Source: Rhodamnia argentea
Taxonomy: Eukaryota; Streptophyta; Magnoliopsida; Myrtales; Myrtaceae
Length of the DNA: 64,000 nucleotides
Assembly: GCF_020921035.1 (NCBI RefSeq)
Contig: NC_063151.1
Span: forward strand, 21,520,934 to 21,584,933
Reading direction: 5' to 3'
Each line of letters opens with the position of its first letter. Position 1 is the first letter of the stretch. The notes beneath the pieces were generated by a model, which searched no databases, was not told where the DNA came from, and worked only from the letters and a program-made list of their open reading frames with translations. Made by a program: the position numbers and the translations under genes. Below, one piece after another: positions 11,551 to 23,315 of the stretch.

Positions 11551-11672
11551 CTTCTACATATGAAGACAAAAGTGTGAAGAAACGCTCTTGGACACTTAAT
11601 AAATTAGCAATCTTCTACATGTGAAGACAAAAGTGTGAAGAAACGCTCTTGGACACTTGATAAATTAGCAAT
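11551..11672. repeat. 61-bp tandem duplication upstream of the 6PGL-like gene
   Basis: Two adjacent copies, 11551-11611 and 11612-11672, begin 'cttctacat' and end 'aaattagcaat'. They differ at only a couple of bases. A GA microsatellite (about 11680-11705) and the start codon at 11715 follow directly, so the duplication lies in the leader or core promoter. Confidence 0.9.
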
Positions 11673-11714
11673 CGTTAGAGAGAGGGAGAGAGAGAGAGAG
11701 AGAGATCATACAGG

Positions 11715-13952
11715 ATGGAGAAGAAGAGATGGGAGTCAGAGGGAGAGGTGAGGTTCTTCGAGAGCAGCGAAGAGCTGTCCACGGGCTTGGCCGACTATGT
11801 TCATCACGTCTCTGAATCTGCCCTCAGCGAGAGATCTTCCTTCTCTCTCGCCCTTTCTGGAGGAGACATTCCCGAGCGCTTAGGGTTTACCCAACATTAA
11901 CATTCTCTCCCCGTTTCTTCTTCTTTCGACTCCATTCGTCGTTTGGTTGATGAAACGCAGTCATGTGTAACTTAAGAGACATGAAAAATGCAGGAAGCTT
12001 GCGAGGCTGCCATACTTGAGGACGGTGGAGTGGTCCAAGTGGCATCTGTTTTGGGCTGAAGAGAACGTCGTCCCCAAAAGACACCCCGATAGCTTCTACA
12101 TGCAAGCCAAACACCACTTCATCTCCAAGGTCCTCTCTCTCTCTCTTCTTCTTCTTCTTCTTCTTCTTCCTGATGAGTCTGCTGTTTCCGGGAGGCATCG
12201 TGTTCGTCTTTTGACCTGTATAAAATGTCGAGTCAGCCGGTTTTGGAGTCTTTGACTGACTGAATCTCTCTGTATGTGAATGTGAACGGGAAGGGAAAGG
12301 AAATGAACTGGGTAATCACCAAGGTCTGAGCTCGTCTGAACGTAGACGTGAACTGGCTTGTGGAGTTTATCTTATGTTTTAGCTTCTAGATTCCCTGTTT
12401 GTCCCTATTCCCTATGATAGATTTCCTTTTCCTTCCACTGTTACCGGCTTTAAGGTCCTCCAACTTTAGCTCTTATCTTAATTTTACTTTATGCCTCCCA
12501 AGAAACCTCTAACAGGTGGAATCTCAATTCTATCATAAATTCTTTTCGTCTCGTAAGAAAATATCGATTTAGGTCTAGATTCGATTGACTCTAACTATTT
12601 TTGTCGCATAAAAGCTCACCAGCTTTTACTTGAGTCCTGAATTTATCTCTGCTAAATTCTCCATCAAAATCGCCATGAGTCATTTGGCACTCGATATTCA
12701 GTCTTTCGTGCTTGAGAGTGTTCCATCTCTCGCGGATGAAGACCTCGTGGTCCGGAGGCTCGAATAACTCGTGTTTGTGAGTTTTTCATTTCTCGGTTGT
12801 CAACAAGAAATTTTGGACGGAAGGTCAATGAGGACAGAGTTGTGACTCGAGTAAAATTTTTCGTTTATTTGTAAGTAAGACTTCAAAAGTTGGGAGTTCT
12901 TCACGGGACAAAACAAAAAAAAAAGAGTCTAGGACAGGTTTAGGACATGATCTAAAAGTTGAGAGTTTTTATAGAAAAAAAATGTTTAAGACAGAATTGA
13001 GAGCGGGGATTTTTTATGATAAAAAAGGTAAAATCGAGACAAGAGATAAAGTTTGAGGTTTTTTAGTAGAATGCGTCATATCATGAATTTCCAACTTAGA
13101 AGTTATTTTCGAAGCGAGTCCTTCGTGGACGGCCGTCTTATTTTCATAAATCTCTAGCATTGCTCGTGATTAGCGGTTCAATAGCAACCCGAAGACTCTT
13201 GTTAACAAAGTCTGTTGGTCGGTCGAGCGATCGTAAAAGCAAAGAGGCATTCTTGCTCATCGGTTTATTTTTTGACAATGCTGATGCATCATGCGTTTCC
13301 GAGGACAGAAAAGCTCTACTTCGCCCCCCCCACCCGCCTGCCTCGTTCCATTAAGGTTTGGACCAACCGACCAACGACCTCACCATCGTCATAACTCGCT
13401 TTTGGTCCCTTTCTTTGGAATCAGGTTCCGATACAGCCAGCCCACGTTGTCCCGGCGTGCCACGAGACACCAGGCGAGGCGGCCGCCGACCGCTACGAGT
13501 TCTCCATCCGCCAGCAGGTGAAGGATCGAACGGTCCCGGCCTCTCCGTCCTCCGACTGCCCCCGGTTTGACCTCGTCCTCCTCAGCCTCGGGCCCCGCTC
13601 CCAAGTGTCCTCCCTCCACACCGACCACCCCGTCCTCCTGGAGGGCTCCCAGTGGGTCGCCCCAGTCTCAGTGCCCGGCGAGCAGAGGGAGCGCCTGACC
13701 TTCACGCTCCCCGTGATCAATGCCGCAGCCAACGTGGCTATCGTGGCCTCCGGGAGCGACGTGGCTAGCGCCTTCCGCGAGGCCATGGTGGACCAAAGTC
13801 CCATGGCGTCGAGCCCAGCCCGAATGATTCGGCCCGCCGACGGGAAGCTCGTTTGGTTCGTCGATGCCGGCGCCGCCTCACTGTTTTCCTGTGGCGGGAC
13901 GACGGCTTCCGCCTCGGGTGAGAGCGATTTGATGCGATCTGCATGTATGTAG
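11715..13952 (+). CDS. 6-phosphogluconolactonase-like protein with altered active site
   Basis: Three exons, 11715-11884, 11994-12129 and 13425-13952, join in frame with GT-AG borders to encode 277 residues, close to the length of cytosolic plant 6PGL. Family landmarks are FESSEELSTGLADYV near the N-terminus, FSLALSGG (43-50), VEWSKWHLFWAEENVV (68-83), RFDLVLLSLG and the C-terminal RLTFTLPVINAAANVA and MIRPADGKLVWFVD. 6PGL hydrolyses 6-phosphogluconolactone in the oxidative pentose phosphate pathway. Key motifs are changed, however. The family's DERxV is EENVV (Arg lost), and the signature LGxGxDGHxASLFP is LLSLGPRSQVSSLHTDHP (154-171), losing the Asp-Gly-His. Catalysis by the usual mechanism is therefore unlikely. 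The frame is free of stops, so it is either a recent pseudogene or a protein with another role. The last 15 or so residues are unlike the family. The second intron is 1295 bases. Confidence 0.8.
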
Positions 13953-14284
13953 GGGTTGGCGGAGTGTTTCTTGCATGTCTAGCAACTTCTTATAATGTTT
14001 TTATGTACACACCCTTGGTAACACCTTGATCGTGGTCCTTATTGCTTTAAGTGTTCTGTCTTTGTTACTTGGCTACATTCTACTGCCAAGTATCAATCGT
14101 CAACTAGTCGCCATCGATTATAATCATCAATAATAACGGGGATCGGTGAACCTTCTTTTCTATCGACAACTCTTCGATATCATAGTTTCATGGCACTTTG
14201 AGTTTTATATCGGCCTCATGTCGATTTTCAATAGTTGTAGTTATCAACAAACCTCTCTTGACTTATTAATTACAGAAAAATTAC
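13953..14284. other. 3' flank of the 6PGL-like gene
   Basis: AT-rich sequence with no recognisable feature; probably includes the 3' UTR. Confidence 0.4.
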
Positions 14285-14990
14285 CAAAACTGTCTTAAGC
14301 CTATTGAACTTGGAGAGAAGTGTAAAAAAAGTCCTAAACTTATTGCATTAATATCAATTCAGTCATAAACCTTTTTTTGATGCCAATTGAGTCCTAAACC
14401 TTTTGCATTTGTGCCAATTAAGTCATAAACCTTTTGTTGGTACTAATTTAGTTCTAAATCTTCCGTATTGTTGCCAATTCAGTCCTAAATCTTTTATATT
14501 TATACCAATTAAGTTAATCCGGCCAATTTTGACAGAAAATTGCCGACATGGATATCGATTATCCTACATGGCATGGCTAGCTCTAACTTGGACATTTTCT
14601 AAAATTATTTTAATATTTTAAATAATTTTTTTCATTTTTTTCAAAATTATTTTTAAAATTTATTTAAAATATCAAAAAAATATTTAAAAAATATCCATGT
14701 TAGCGCTAACCGTGCCACGTAGGATAATTGACGTCCATGCTAGTAATTTTCAATCAAAATTAGCCGAATTGACTCAATTGGCATAAATGTAAAATTTTTA
14801 GGACTAAACTAACACTATTGTAAAATGTTTAAGACTGAATTGGTACTAATAAAAGGTTTAGGACTTAATTGACACCAATACAAAATGTTTAGAACTGAAT
14901 TGGTACCAAAAAAAGGTTTAGGACTCAATTGGCACTAATGCAATATGTTTAGAACTTTTTTGACACTTTTCCCATTGAACTTGTACAAAT
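14285..14990. repeat. Foldback element: two long inverted arms around an AT-rich loop
   Basis: The left arm (about 14299-14600) repeats phrases like 'cctaaaccttttgcat...gccaattaagtc'; the right arm (about 14690-14985) carries their reverse complement, for example 'gactcaattggcactaatgcaatatgttta'. The loop of about 90 bases is almost pure A/T. 'ctacatggcatgg' in the left arm mirrors 'ccgtgccacgtagg' in the right. Fragments of the same phrases are scattered across the window, so this is a copy of an abundant family. No target duplication was identified. Confidence 0.75.
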
Positions 14991-16848
14991 TTAATTCTAA
15001 ATTTTTTGACAATTTGTCAATTGAGTCTTTTCGATTCAGTTTTAGCTTAAAATCGCTAGCGTGAATGCCTGTTATCTTATGTTGCATGGCAGGCGCTGAT
15101 ATGTATAATTTTTTAATTTGGTTTCGACTTTTTTTCTTTTCCTTTTCTTTTGCTTTTTTTCCCCACCCGACCGGATCACCGACAACCCTCGCTGGCACAA
15201 GGAAACAAACCAAAGAAAAAAAAATAAAATGAATAAATTAAAGATATTACAAAAATTGCACGCGGTAGTGTTGGCCATGCCGCGTAAGACAACCGATGTC
15301 CAAATTAGTGATTTTTATCAAAATTAGCCAAAAGGACTCAATTGATAAACTGTTAAAAATTTTAAAATTAAATTGATCAAATTGAAATGTTTATGACTCA
15401 AGTGGCACAATTGGAATTAGATTTAGGATTTTTTTATTGGTAATTTCTCCTATTGACTACTTAGCACCAAGTCATGCCGATTTATAATACTTGGTCAAAT
15501 TTGAATAAACAATAAGAAGTATTTATGAGATTTAGTTTCTTTTAATTGGAAACTATTTTTGTTGTTTGGCTTCCTAAAAGTATTAATTTTATGTAAAACC
15601 CACAAAAGAATTGAACAGTAAATGATCAAATAATTCTTTGTAAGTCACTTCAAAACAAAACAATTAGATTATTCAGCTCCTAAAGTTTTTTTTTAATTGA
15701 AGTACCGATTAAGAATATCATCACAAACACAAATTTTAAAAAGAAATTACAGAAATATACATTTAAAATAAAAATATTTAATTATTGAAGAAGGTGTTTT
15801 TGCACCCAAAAAAAAAAAAACCCATGAAGAGGCAATATATAACACTTACATGCATTTATAGCGACAGAATTTCACCAGTTTGATCTTCGAATTTCTTGTT
15901 TATAAAAGCTTGAGTCCATCCATAGCATTTTCAACAACAAAAAAATAAAAGATAAAGCTTTGAATTTCTACAAGCTTGATATTGTGTGGTGGAATGTTAG
16001 TGAGAAAAACAAACTGAATATATATGATCGGAGAGGAATGTACGCAAATGATAGTATGTTTCCATTTAAGCATGGGAGTTCTTATGTAATAGCAGGGAAC
16101 AGTAGGGGAATAAATGCTTTTTTATTATTAATTCTTTTAAGATTAAAAGCTATCTTTATCCGAGTATAAAAGTGAGTTATCATGAAATAAATATCATATT
16201 TGCTTTCTTGTTATACAAGGGCATGTGAAAGCATTAGAGTAAACACTTAGGTTGCATTAGTCATTTGGATTTCTAATCGGGATAGGACTGGATATGATAG
16301 AATAAGAAATCCAAGATTTTGTCATAACTTATCTATTGTTTGATGAACTATAGATTTAAAATCGAAAAAACAGAGGCAAGACGCCGCTGAGATCAACTGT
16401 ATTTTACTGAAACATGAGGATGGTTTAGAAATTATTGAGTGATGAGTTCTTATGAGTGAGTTATTATTAAACAGAGATTTGTGCCGTCTGAATTTTAGCA
16501 CAACATCGACGAAGCGGACCTCGTGGAATCGGGGTCTTGATTTGGAGTCAAATCCATTGAAAATGACCCGCTAGTCTTGCTCATTGTCTTATCGTGGGAG
16601 TAAAAAAGTGCTTAACAATATAATATTATGCTTCTTTTCACAAGTTGATGATGCACTCGTACAAGTCATCCAAGAGAGCTATCTTGAAAGTTGATGATTA
16701 ACCTCGAGTTTTTCATAACATGTCGAAAGCCCTTTCGAATGTTGAAAATGTTCAAGCGATTAAAAAATGAGAGATGTGATCTCATATTTCACCAAACAAT
16801 TGATTAAAGAATAAGGTTGTGAAGATACTTGGGTTTGTGGCCGGGAAC
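14991..16848. other. AT-rich repeat-derived spacer
   Basis: The first 460 bases carry more of the 'gactcaattggcac' foldback-family phrases (15000-15450), ending with 'ggtaatttctcc', which mirrors 'gaaaaattacc' at 14274, so the whole 14274-15450 block may be one composite element. The rest is AT-rich; an open frame at 15960-16169 lacks recognisable features. Confidence 0.45.
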
Positions 16849-18900
16849 TGTTAGATGTATGCCCTAAAGTAACTATGTAATGGTCACATATTAGGAATTT
16901 CAGTTGTACTTTTAATTTCTTATTTAATTAATGGCAAAGATATGTTGATTCATTTGCCCAATTATTTATATATATGAATAATTTCATAAGATCGGTTGTG
17001 ATTGAATCTATTCTTGAGACGTCAAGAATATGAGTAACATGTTGAGACCATTGTGTTCTTAACTTCACTGTTAAGTATTGGTCACTAAGAGAATGGCGAG
17101 TCAAGAGTCATTAGGTATTGTGATCCCCGAGTTAGAACACATGTGCTTGTATGAGGCAATTTCATTGAACGTGACACGCATCAAACTTATAGCGTGATCA
17201 ATGTCTAATGGTTCATGCTTTGATCTTGTGTAAATATTTCTTAGACCCGAGACACAATATTGACTTGTGTGTTGGATGGTTATGGTTCACAAGTGCGCAT
17301 ATTGGGGGTTCGTTGACCCATTTCTACACTTAATGGTCATAGTTCATTCACATACGAAGTTACTCGTGGACGCAAAATGGAACCCGTCTCCTTGTTGCGA
17401 GCAAGGTAAAATAACGATGTCCTATGCGATCTAATCGTGACATTGTATTGAAACCCTTGGTTGGGTTATGACCAAGAATAAAATGTTTATCTTATATAAA
17501 TGCATGTCAATTGGATTTGTGCATATGATCGAATTAGTAGCTTGACAAATATTTCACGATTTTTGTTCGATCGGGACATAGTAAGACAGATGGATTAAAT
17601 TACACCGTAACCAAAGTTGACAGGTTAATTATGTTATTAAAGCATTCACACCATTTGGACAACCATGACATATTACTAGATGTTAATCATGGCTTGTAGG
17701 ACCTAGAGGTTAATTGGGACATTCAATTTTCTTGGGAGCACTAATGTGATAGTACAAGTCTTTCTACCAACTTAGTGATAAACTTAGGAATGTCACCCAT
17801 TCAAGATGACGTTGAATGGGAAAAATAATATTGCAAATATATTGTTTGCAATTACGACGGCCGAATTGAGTCGGGTTGAAATTAAATTAAATATAAATTA
17901 ATTTAATTCTCTTTTTTTGTCATAGACGTACGTGCGTATGATGCATACGCATACCCAAAGTGGATACATATAGATGTGTCTAAAATGCACGCGTATGGTC
18001 GCACTTTTATTTTTTGATTATAGTGTAAATAACCAAAATTAGAGTTGCACACACCTCTCATGTGCGTGCGACCCACATGGTTAGCACATTTAATTTATGT
18101 GCTGACCATGTGTTGTTTAACATGTGCACCCACACGGTCGGCTAGACATGGCCACGGGCTTTTCGCCGCCGGTTCCGGTTCATGGACCGGCAGTTCCGGT
18201 TTGTGGCCATGCTTGAACCAGAATTGGCCTTTGAAGGGGCGGTCCCGGTTCTAGTTCGAAACCACCGATTCTAGGCCTATTACGGGCCGGTTCCGGTTCG
18301 GCCCAATTTTGGACCGTTTGGGGGGGGGGGGAAGAGTCGTTCCCCCCCCCCCCTCCCCTTTGTTTGACGGTTTGGAACCTGTTCAGAACCGCCGGTTCCG
18401 AATTTTTTTAAACCGTAACCAGCCCATGAGAGGCCGGGTCGGTTCCGATTCGAACCTGGCGATCCCGATCAACGAGGCCGGTTCGATTATTCCACGGGCT
18501 GGTTCCGGGCCCAAATCAGCATGTGGCCATGTCTACGATCAGCTATGGTCCTGTGCACTTTGTGCACATTTACTTGTGTTTTTGAAAACACAAAATAAGT
18601 AGAGTGCGAAGGGTAACAGGGTGTGCATTGAGCGAAAGAGAGAGCAGAAAAGTTTTTCTTTGTCATTGCTCTTGTGATCAAAAGATTATGAGCATGGATA
18701 GTCATCTTCACAAGATTGCTAGCACGATCAAAGTGTGGTGATTATCCATGACGTCTATCTATCATTTGACGAACGATTGGTGATGTGTATGAAAAAGAGG
18801 TCCGACGATTGTGGCGCTCAAACTGAAATACATCCGAACCAAATCGTTTCAAGCACCTCCTTTGCGTTTTTGATTCAACCAACTCTTCAACTTTCCGCGA
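16849..18900 (+). mobile_element. Copia-type LTR, solo or truncated
   Basis: The left end TGTTAGATGTATGCCCTAAA starts with TG and closely resembles the 5' LTR end of plant Copia elements of the 'TGTTRGAxxTATGCCCTA' kind. Characteristic LTR text follows, such as 'cccttggttgggttatgacc'. No primer-binding site, gag or pol was found on either side, so this is a solo or truncated LTR. The 3' end is not fixed and 18900 is an estimate; the 5 bases before the element (ggaac) could not be found again downstream. A hAT element (18143-18535) is inserted inside. Confidence 0.55.
18143..18535. mobile_element. Non-autonomous hAT element nested in the LTR
   Basis: The inverted ends are TAGACATGGCCACGGG (left) and the reverse complement of 'catgtggccatgtcta' (right). 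Flanking octamers cggtcggc (18135-18142) and cgatcagc (18536-18543) agree at six of eight positions, as expected for an eroded 8-bp hAT target duplication. The interior is rich in 'ggttccggttc' words and contains a G-run followed by a C-run (about 18320-18357) that can pair as a hairpin. No transposase is encoded. Confidence 0.75.
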
Positions 18901-19483
18901 AAAAAGAAATAAAAAAAAATAAGAAGTAAAACAACAAAGTAATATTTAGGTATATTTTGAATCGAATTTGATTCAATGTACATTGCTTCATTAAAAGATC
19001 TTGTATGATTTTCTTGCCCTAGACATATTTTTGTTCTCACAATATTATTTTTAAATGGAATTGGAGACTAAACAGGAATTTTACTGAGGTTGAATCTACT
19101 TTTTTATTTCTCTTTCCTCCTTTCTTTATTATACTTCTACTTATTATATTGTATCGAATTCTATTTTGTCTATAAAAAAAAGGAGGGCGAGGGGAGGGAT
19201 TAGTCACAAATCTTTTGATTCTATCCCTAATCTTTTCGAGAGGTAACTCGTTTAACCCTATTCGTTTAGTTTGATTTTTGATTGAGACCCATGAACAACG
19301 TCTCTAGAGATAGATGTATGGGTTTTATTTCCGTTGCGTTTATGATTATTTTGTTTATGTGTGTTACGTGTATCCCAATAGAAACTCTAGTTTGGCACTG
19401 CCAAAGAGGTGGCCACATTGACGATCATCGCCGTTGCCAAAGAGGCAGCCCAATGCAAAGAAGAGGCGGTGGTTGTGGGAAAA
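18901..19483. other. Spacer between the LTR and the 370-bp repeats
   Basis: AT-rich sequence; open frames around 19282-19539 have no recognisable domain and run into the repeat array. Confidence 0.35.
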
Positions 19484-20466
19484 AACCTGATTCTCCTCAT
19501 GTTTATTCTCTTGAAAAATCCTATCATGATCTATCCTAGATCCTCCCTTAGGATTTTTTTATCCATACCATATCCTCATATGCCTTCCTCCTATCTTGGA
19601 CAGCTAACAAACAGAAGATCCTATTTTGGCTTAGATCTTGACGAACATAGCCTTAGCTTCTATTATGTTATAATATAATTATATAGTGATATTATGTTAA
19701 CTAAATATTTAGGGATATATTTAGTAGAAGTTCTAAAATTTATCACGAAAGTGCAATTGAGTTCTAAAACTTTTAAAAAGTACAATCGAATCCTAAAACT
19801 TATCAAATTGGTGCAATCCCGATCTATCCATATCTAAAGCTCTCCTCGTGTTTATTCTCTTGAGAAATCATATCCTAATCTATCACAGTCCCTCTCATAA
19901 GAATTTTTTTATTTGGGCTATATCCCCCTATATCCTCATATATCCTATTTTGGACTACTACCAAGCAGAGGATCATATCCCGACTTATATCATGACGAAC
20001 ACAACCTTAATTTTTATTATGTTATAATATTATTATCTAGTGATATTATTTTATATTATAACTAAGTATCTAGGAATATGTTTGCTGGAAGTCCTAAAAC
20101 TTATCACGAAAGTACAATTGAGTCCTAAAACTTGTCACGAAAGTGCAATCGAGTCCTTAAACTTACAAAAAATGCAATCAAGTTTTAACATTTGTCAAAT
20201 TGATGCAATAAGGATATATCCATGCCCAAAACTCTCGTCATGTCTTTTTTCTTGAGAAATCTTATCCCGATTTATTCCAGTCCCTCCTGTAAATTTTGTT
20301 TATCGGAGCCATATCCTTTTATATTTTCATATATCCTATTCTGAACATCTACCAAATAGAAAATCCTATCTTGCCTTGTGACAAACGCAACCTTAGTTTT
20401 CATTATGTTAGAATATAATTATCTAGTGATATTATGTTACGTTATAACTAAATATTTATCCAGATA
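19484..20466. repeat. Three degenerate tandem copies of a 350-390 bp unit
   Basis: Units begin near 19491 ('ttctcctcatgtttattctc'), 19841 ('tctcctcgtgtttattctc') and 20231 ('actctcgtcatgtctttttt'). Each carries 'cttgagaaatc', 'cctattttgga', 'gacgaacacaacctta', 'ttatgttataatat', 'ctagtgatattat' and then 'cctaaaacttatcacgaaagtgcaattgagtcc'. The third copy is shorter at its end. The array stops just before the mitochondrial RPS13 gene, so it lies in that gene's upstream region. Confidence 0.8.
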
Positions 20467-20544
20467 TGGATCCTTACAATGCTTTGGCTAAGCCCTACGA
20501 CGGCTCCTTGTAACACCAGCGCCCGGCTGCAACAGTTCCCAGTA

Positions 20545-21703
20545 ATGTTCGCGTTACGCGCTTCAGCTCGAAGATCCGCCGATGCCGGTCGGCGACTCCT
20601 CCAAAACGCCCAGGTGATTCTTGCTCATCCTGAACCATTTTCATTTTCTTCTGCTTTCGCTGAACAGTGATTTTCATGGCGCGACTGTGAGCGATCCGAT
20701 GAGGGTTTTAGGCTGAATCGGATGGACCTCCTATCACCTCAAATCTGGTTCTCTCTCAAAGGGCGTTGTTGGAATCGCGCGACTCGCTTTTCTTGAGTTA
20801 AAGTTTAGATTTTGAAACACTAATGGGGTTGGATGCGCGACACTTGATCACTCGAATTAGGTTTGGCCCCTGGGCTAAGAAATGATTGCTGTCGTATTGT
20901 GGGAAGTCTGATGCATCCTGCCCATTCGCGAGCAGGGCGTTCGAGGAATTCGCATCGGGAACACGGAGGTTCCTGATGATAAGAAGCTGGCATATTCTCT
21001 CCAACATATAAAAGGAATTGGCCGCTCCACTGCTCGCCAAATACTGTGTGAGCTCCAGATCGAGAACAAGCCGACCAGGGAATTGTCGGGGATAGAGCTC
21101 GAGTTGCTCCGTGACGAGGTCCTCAACTACAACATTGGACATAATGTGGTATTGCTCTCTGTTATTCTGACTGTATGCCGAGGTTTTGGTTTTACAATCA
21201 TCAGTACTAGATCAAGACTTAGGGAAGACAGTACTCGTTTTTCTACCTCCATGTTACTAGTTTTTGTTGCTTGGAGCCTCTCAGGCAATGAAACAAAACA
21301 TGGATAAAATTGTGTTTATGAGGTTAACACTGGTCTAGTCAGTTTCTTCGTCCATTCGAATTTCAGTAGAGCCAACATGTGGGAATTAGGCGTCCTTCCT
21401 CCTCTGTTGAGCCGCAGAATTGTGGTGATTCTATGATATACTGCTTCGAATCTGTCATAGCACAAGCTGCGGCTCCTTATTTAAGCAGGAGGTATAAAAG
21501 TTTAGGTTTGTAACTGTCTCGGGTTGTTGCAGGACCAAGAGACTGCCAGCTGCATTAAGAGACTGGTTGCAATACAAAGCTACAGGGGAATCAGGCACGT
21601 AGCTGGTTTGCCATGCAGAGGGCAGCGCACGAGCACGAATGCCCGTACCAGGAAGAACAGGGGAACTCCTTTTGCTGCATTTAAGATGACTTCCCATAGG
21701 TAG
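20545..21703 (+). CDS. RPS13: Small ribosomal subunit protein uS13, mitochondrial (nuclear gene)
   Basis: Exons 20545-20613, 20936-21145 and 21533-21703 join in phase 0 with GT-AG introns and encode 149 residues. The N-terminus [20 protein letters not shown] is rich in Arg, Ala and Ser without acidic residues, typical of a mitochondrial presequence. Bacterial-type uS13 features are [17 protein letters not shown], the helix-hairpin-helix [14 protein letters not shown] (47-60) and the rRNA-binding [20 protein letters not shown]. The spacing resembles the Arabidopsis nuclear mitochondrial S13 and not the eukaryotic S18. uS13 sits in the head of the small subunit and contacts the P-site tRNA and bridges to the large subunit. 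An ATG at 20479 in the same frame would add 22 residues, but the internal ATG matches the family start. The C-terminal [12 protein letters not shown] replaces the usual lysine-rich tail, so the 3' end may have changed recently. Confidence 0.85.
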
Positions 21704-23274
21704 ACTGGACGTATACCTGAGTTGGAGATGAAGTGTATACCTGAGTTGGAGATGAAGTGGGTTTTTTTGCATTCGTTAGGGATGAAGTCCCAAATGCTTA
21801 GTTAATAGGAGTTGTGCTTTTGTCGAGCTGAAGAAAAGAAAATAACAAGAGATTGGTTTTGCTCTGACCGGTAAGGTTCAAATTCTTAATTACTGATTAT
21901 GGCTGAATTTTTCCCGCCTAAGGTGGTCATCTTTTCGTCGTTATGCTCTGCTAATCGTGATTGAAATGCGACAGCCAGTTGCAAATAAGCTGAATCAGGG
22001 ACTTTCATGTTCTTTTTCCTACAATCGAACGTTGGTTTATTTTGAACACAGGGTTGCTGAAATGTGCTTGTACAAAAGCACGAATGACTTGCGGCAAAAC
22101 CCATTACTGTATGGAATGGAGACGGCATGTCACAGGAATGTGTCCCGCCTTCTATCCCTGTAAGAACCTGAGAATGGTAGGGATGGAGTTCTTCGTGGGT
22201 AGTATTTTCTCTCGATAAATACAATTTCCTAAAGGAAAATGCGTTCCATGAGTACTATTCAAAAAAATTTGTTCCAAAGAGTCATAAGCTCAATGTATGA
22301 CCGATAAATCAGTCATAAACTAGTCACATTGGTCAATGTAGTCCTAATTGTTAAGAAGATTTTTCAATTTAGTATATTCAACTAATTTTACTTGAAAATC
22401 ACTGATATGATGGCTCAATCAGCGTCGTCTTAAGTGGCGTGGCTTTTGAAATGATGTTGGGACTAAATGGACGGACCGCACAACAGGTTTAGGACTTCTT
22501 GGGCATTTTCCCAATACTATTCCTCTTTGTTGATACAATCTCTTCATGGAAGTTGTATTCAAGATGTCGCTAGGTTGATCTACCGACACAAAACACGTAG
22601 TGTTGGTGTAGCACCGCAGTACTACTGTCCTGCACACGTACTTGAGATCTGATTCAGTAAACATGTTCTCTTTTTCACGCCCTATCCAATCCAGTGCATC
22701 TTGCCTGAAGTTTTAATGTATAAAATCTTCCCGAGCCATGGGTCCATTGACCCAAAATAGTAAAGAAAATGATGCATTTTTCAGGTGAGAACATCCACCA
22801 ATAAACCTGTCCTTGTTCCTCTCACTTTGTATAATTTGTTTGTAGGAAAATTCGTACGTACATGGCAGCGACATCCTCATTGAATTAAGGAAACTAATAC
22901 GAAGAGAAAAGGTTGCACTTTACATGAAACAGTAAGAAGGAAAAAGAAAAAAGAAAGGGAAAAGAGAAGTTACAATGGACGACTCAATAGACGACATTAG
23001 ATGGAAGGGGCATCCAATGGATGTCGAGCAACCCAATCAACTAGCAAATGCTGATACAATCTAAAACTAGAAATCAAGTGCTTCTTTCTTGGCATGGTAA
23101 AATCACAATGCTAGAAGCAGTTCACCGCTAGTGGTGCTCGATTATCGGCATAATGGATAGCCTCTTGCTGCTTTCTCTTATTAGCACCTAACCTCAAGCA
23201 CTCACATGGGCCACAAAACTGTTGTCCAAACTTGTCAATTGCCAGCCATTGAGAAAACTTGAGAAAGAATCAAC

Positions 23275-23279
<5 letters not shown>
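21704..23279. other. Spacer between RPS13 and the ORP gene (3' ends converge)
   Basis: The RPS13 gene (+) and the ORP gene (-) point toward each other. A short direct repeat 'gtatacctgagttggagatgaagtg' (split here) occurs twice at about 21712-21757. Foldback-family phrases occur at 22280-22500. No other gene was recognised. Confidence 0.45.

Positions 23280-23310
<31 letters not shown>
23280..23310. repeat. GA microsatellite in the ORP 3' flank
   Basis: An uninterrupted GA run ends six bases from the ORP stop codon (minus strand), so it is transcribed as a CT run in the ORP 3' UTR. Confidence 0.85.
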
Positions 23311-23312
<2 letters not shown>

Positions 23313-23315
23313 CTC

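Noticed and set aside
19484..20466. Repeated units considered as a CRISPR array
   Set aside because: Units are 350-390 bp, degenerate, without unique spacers, in a plant genome.
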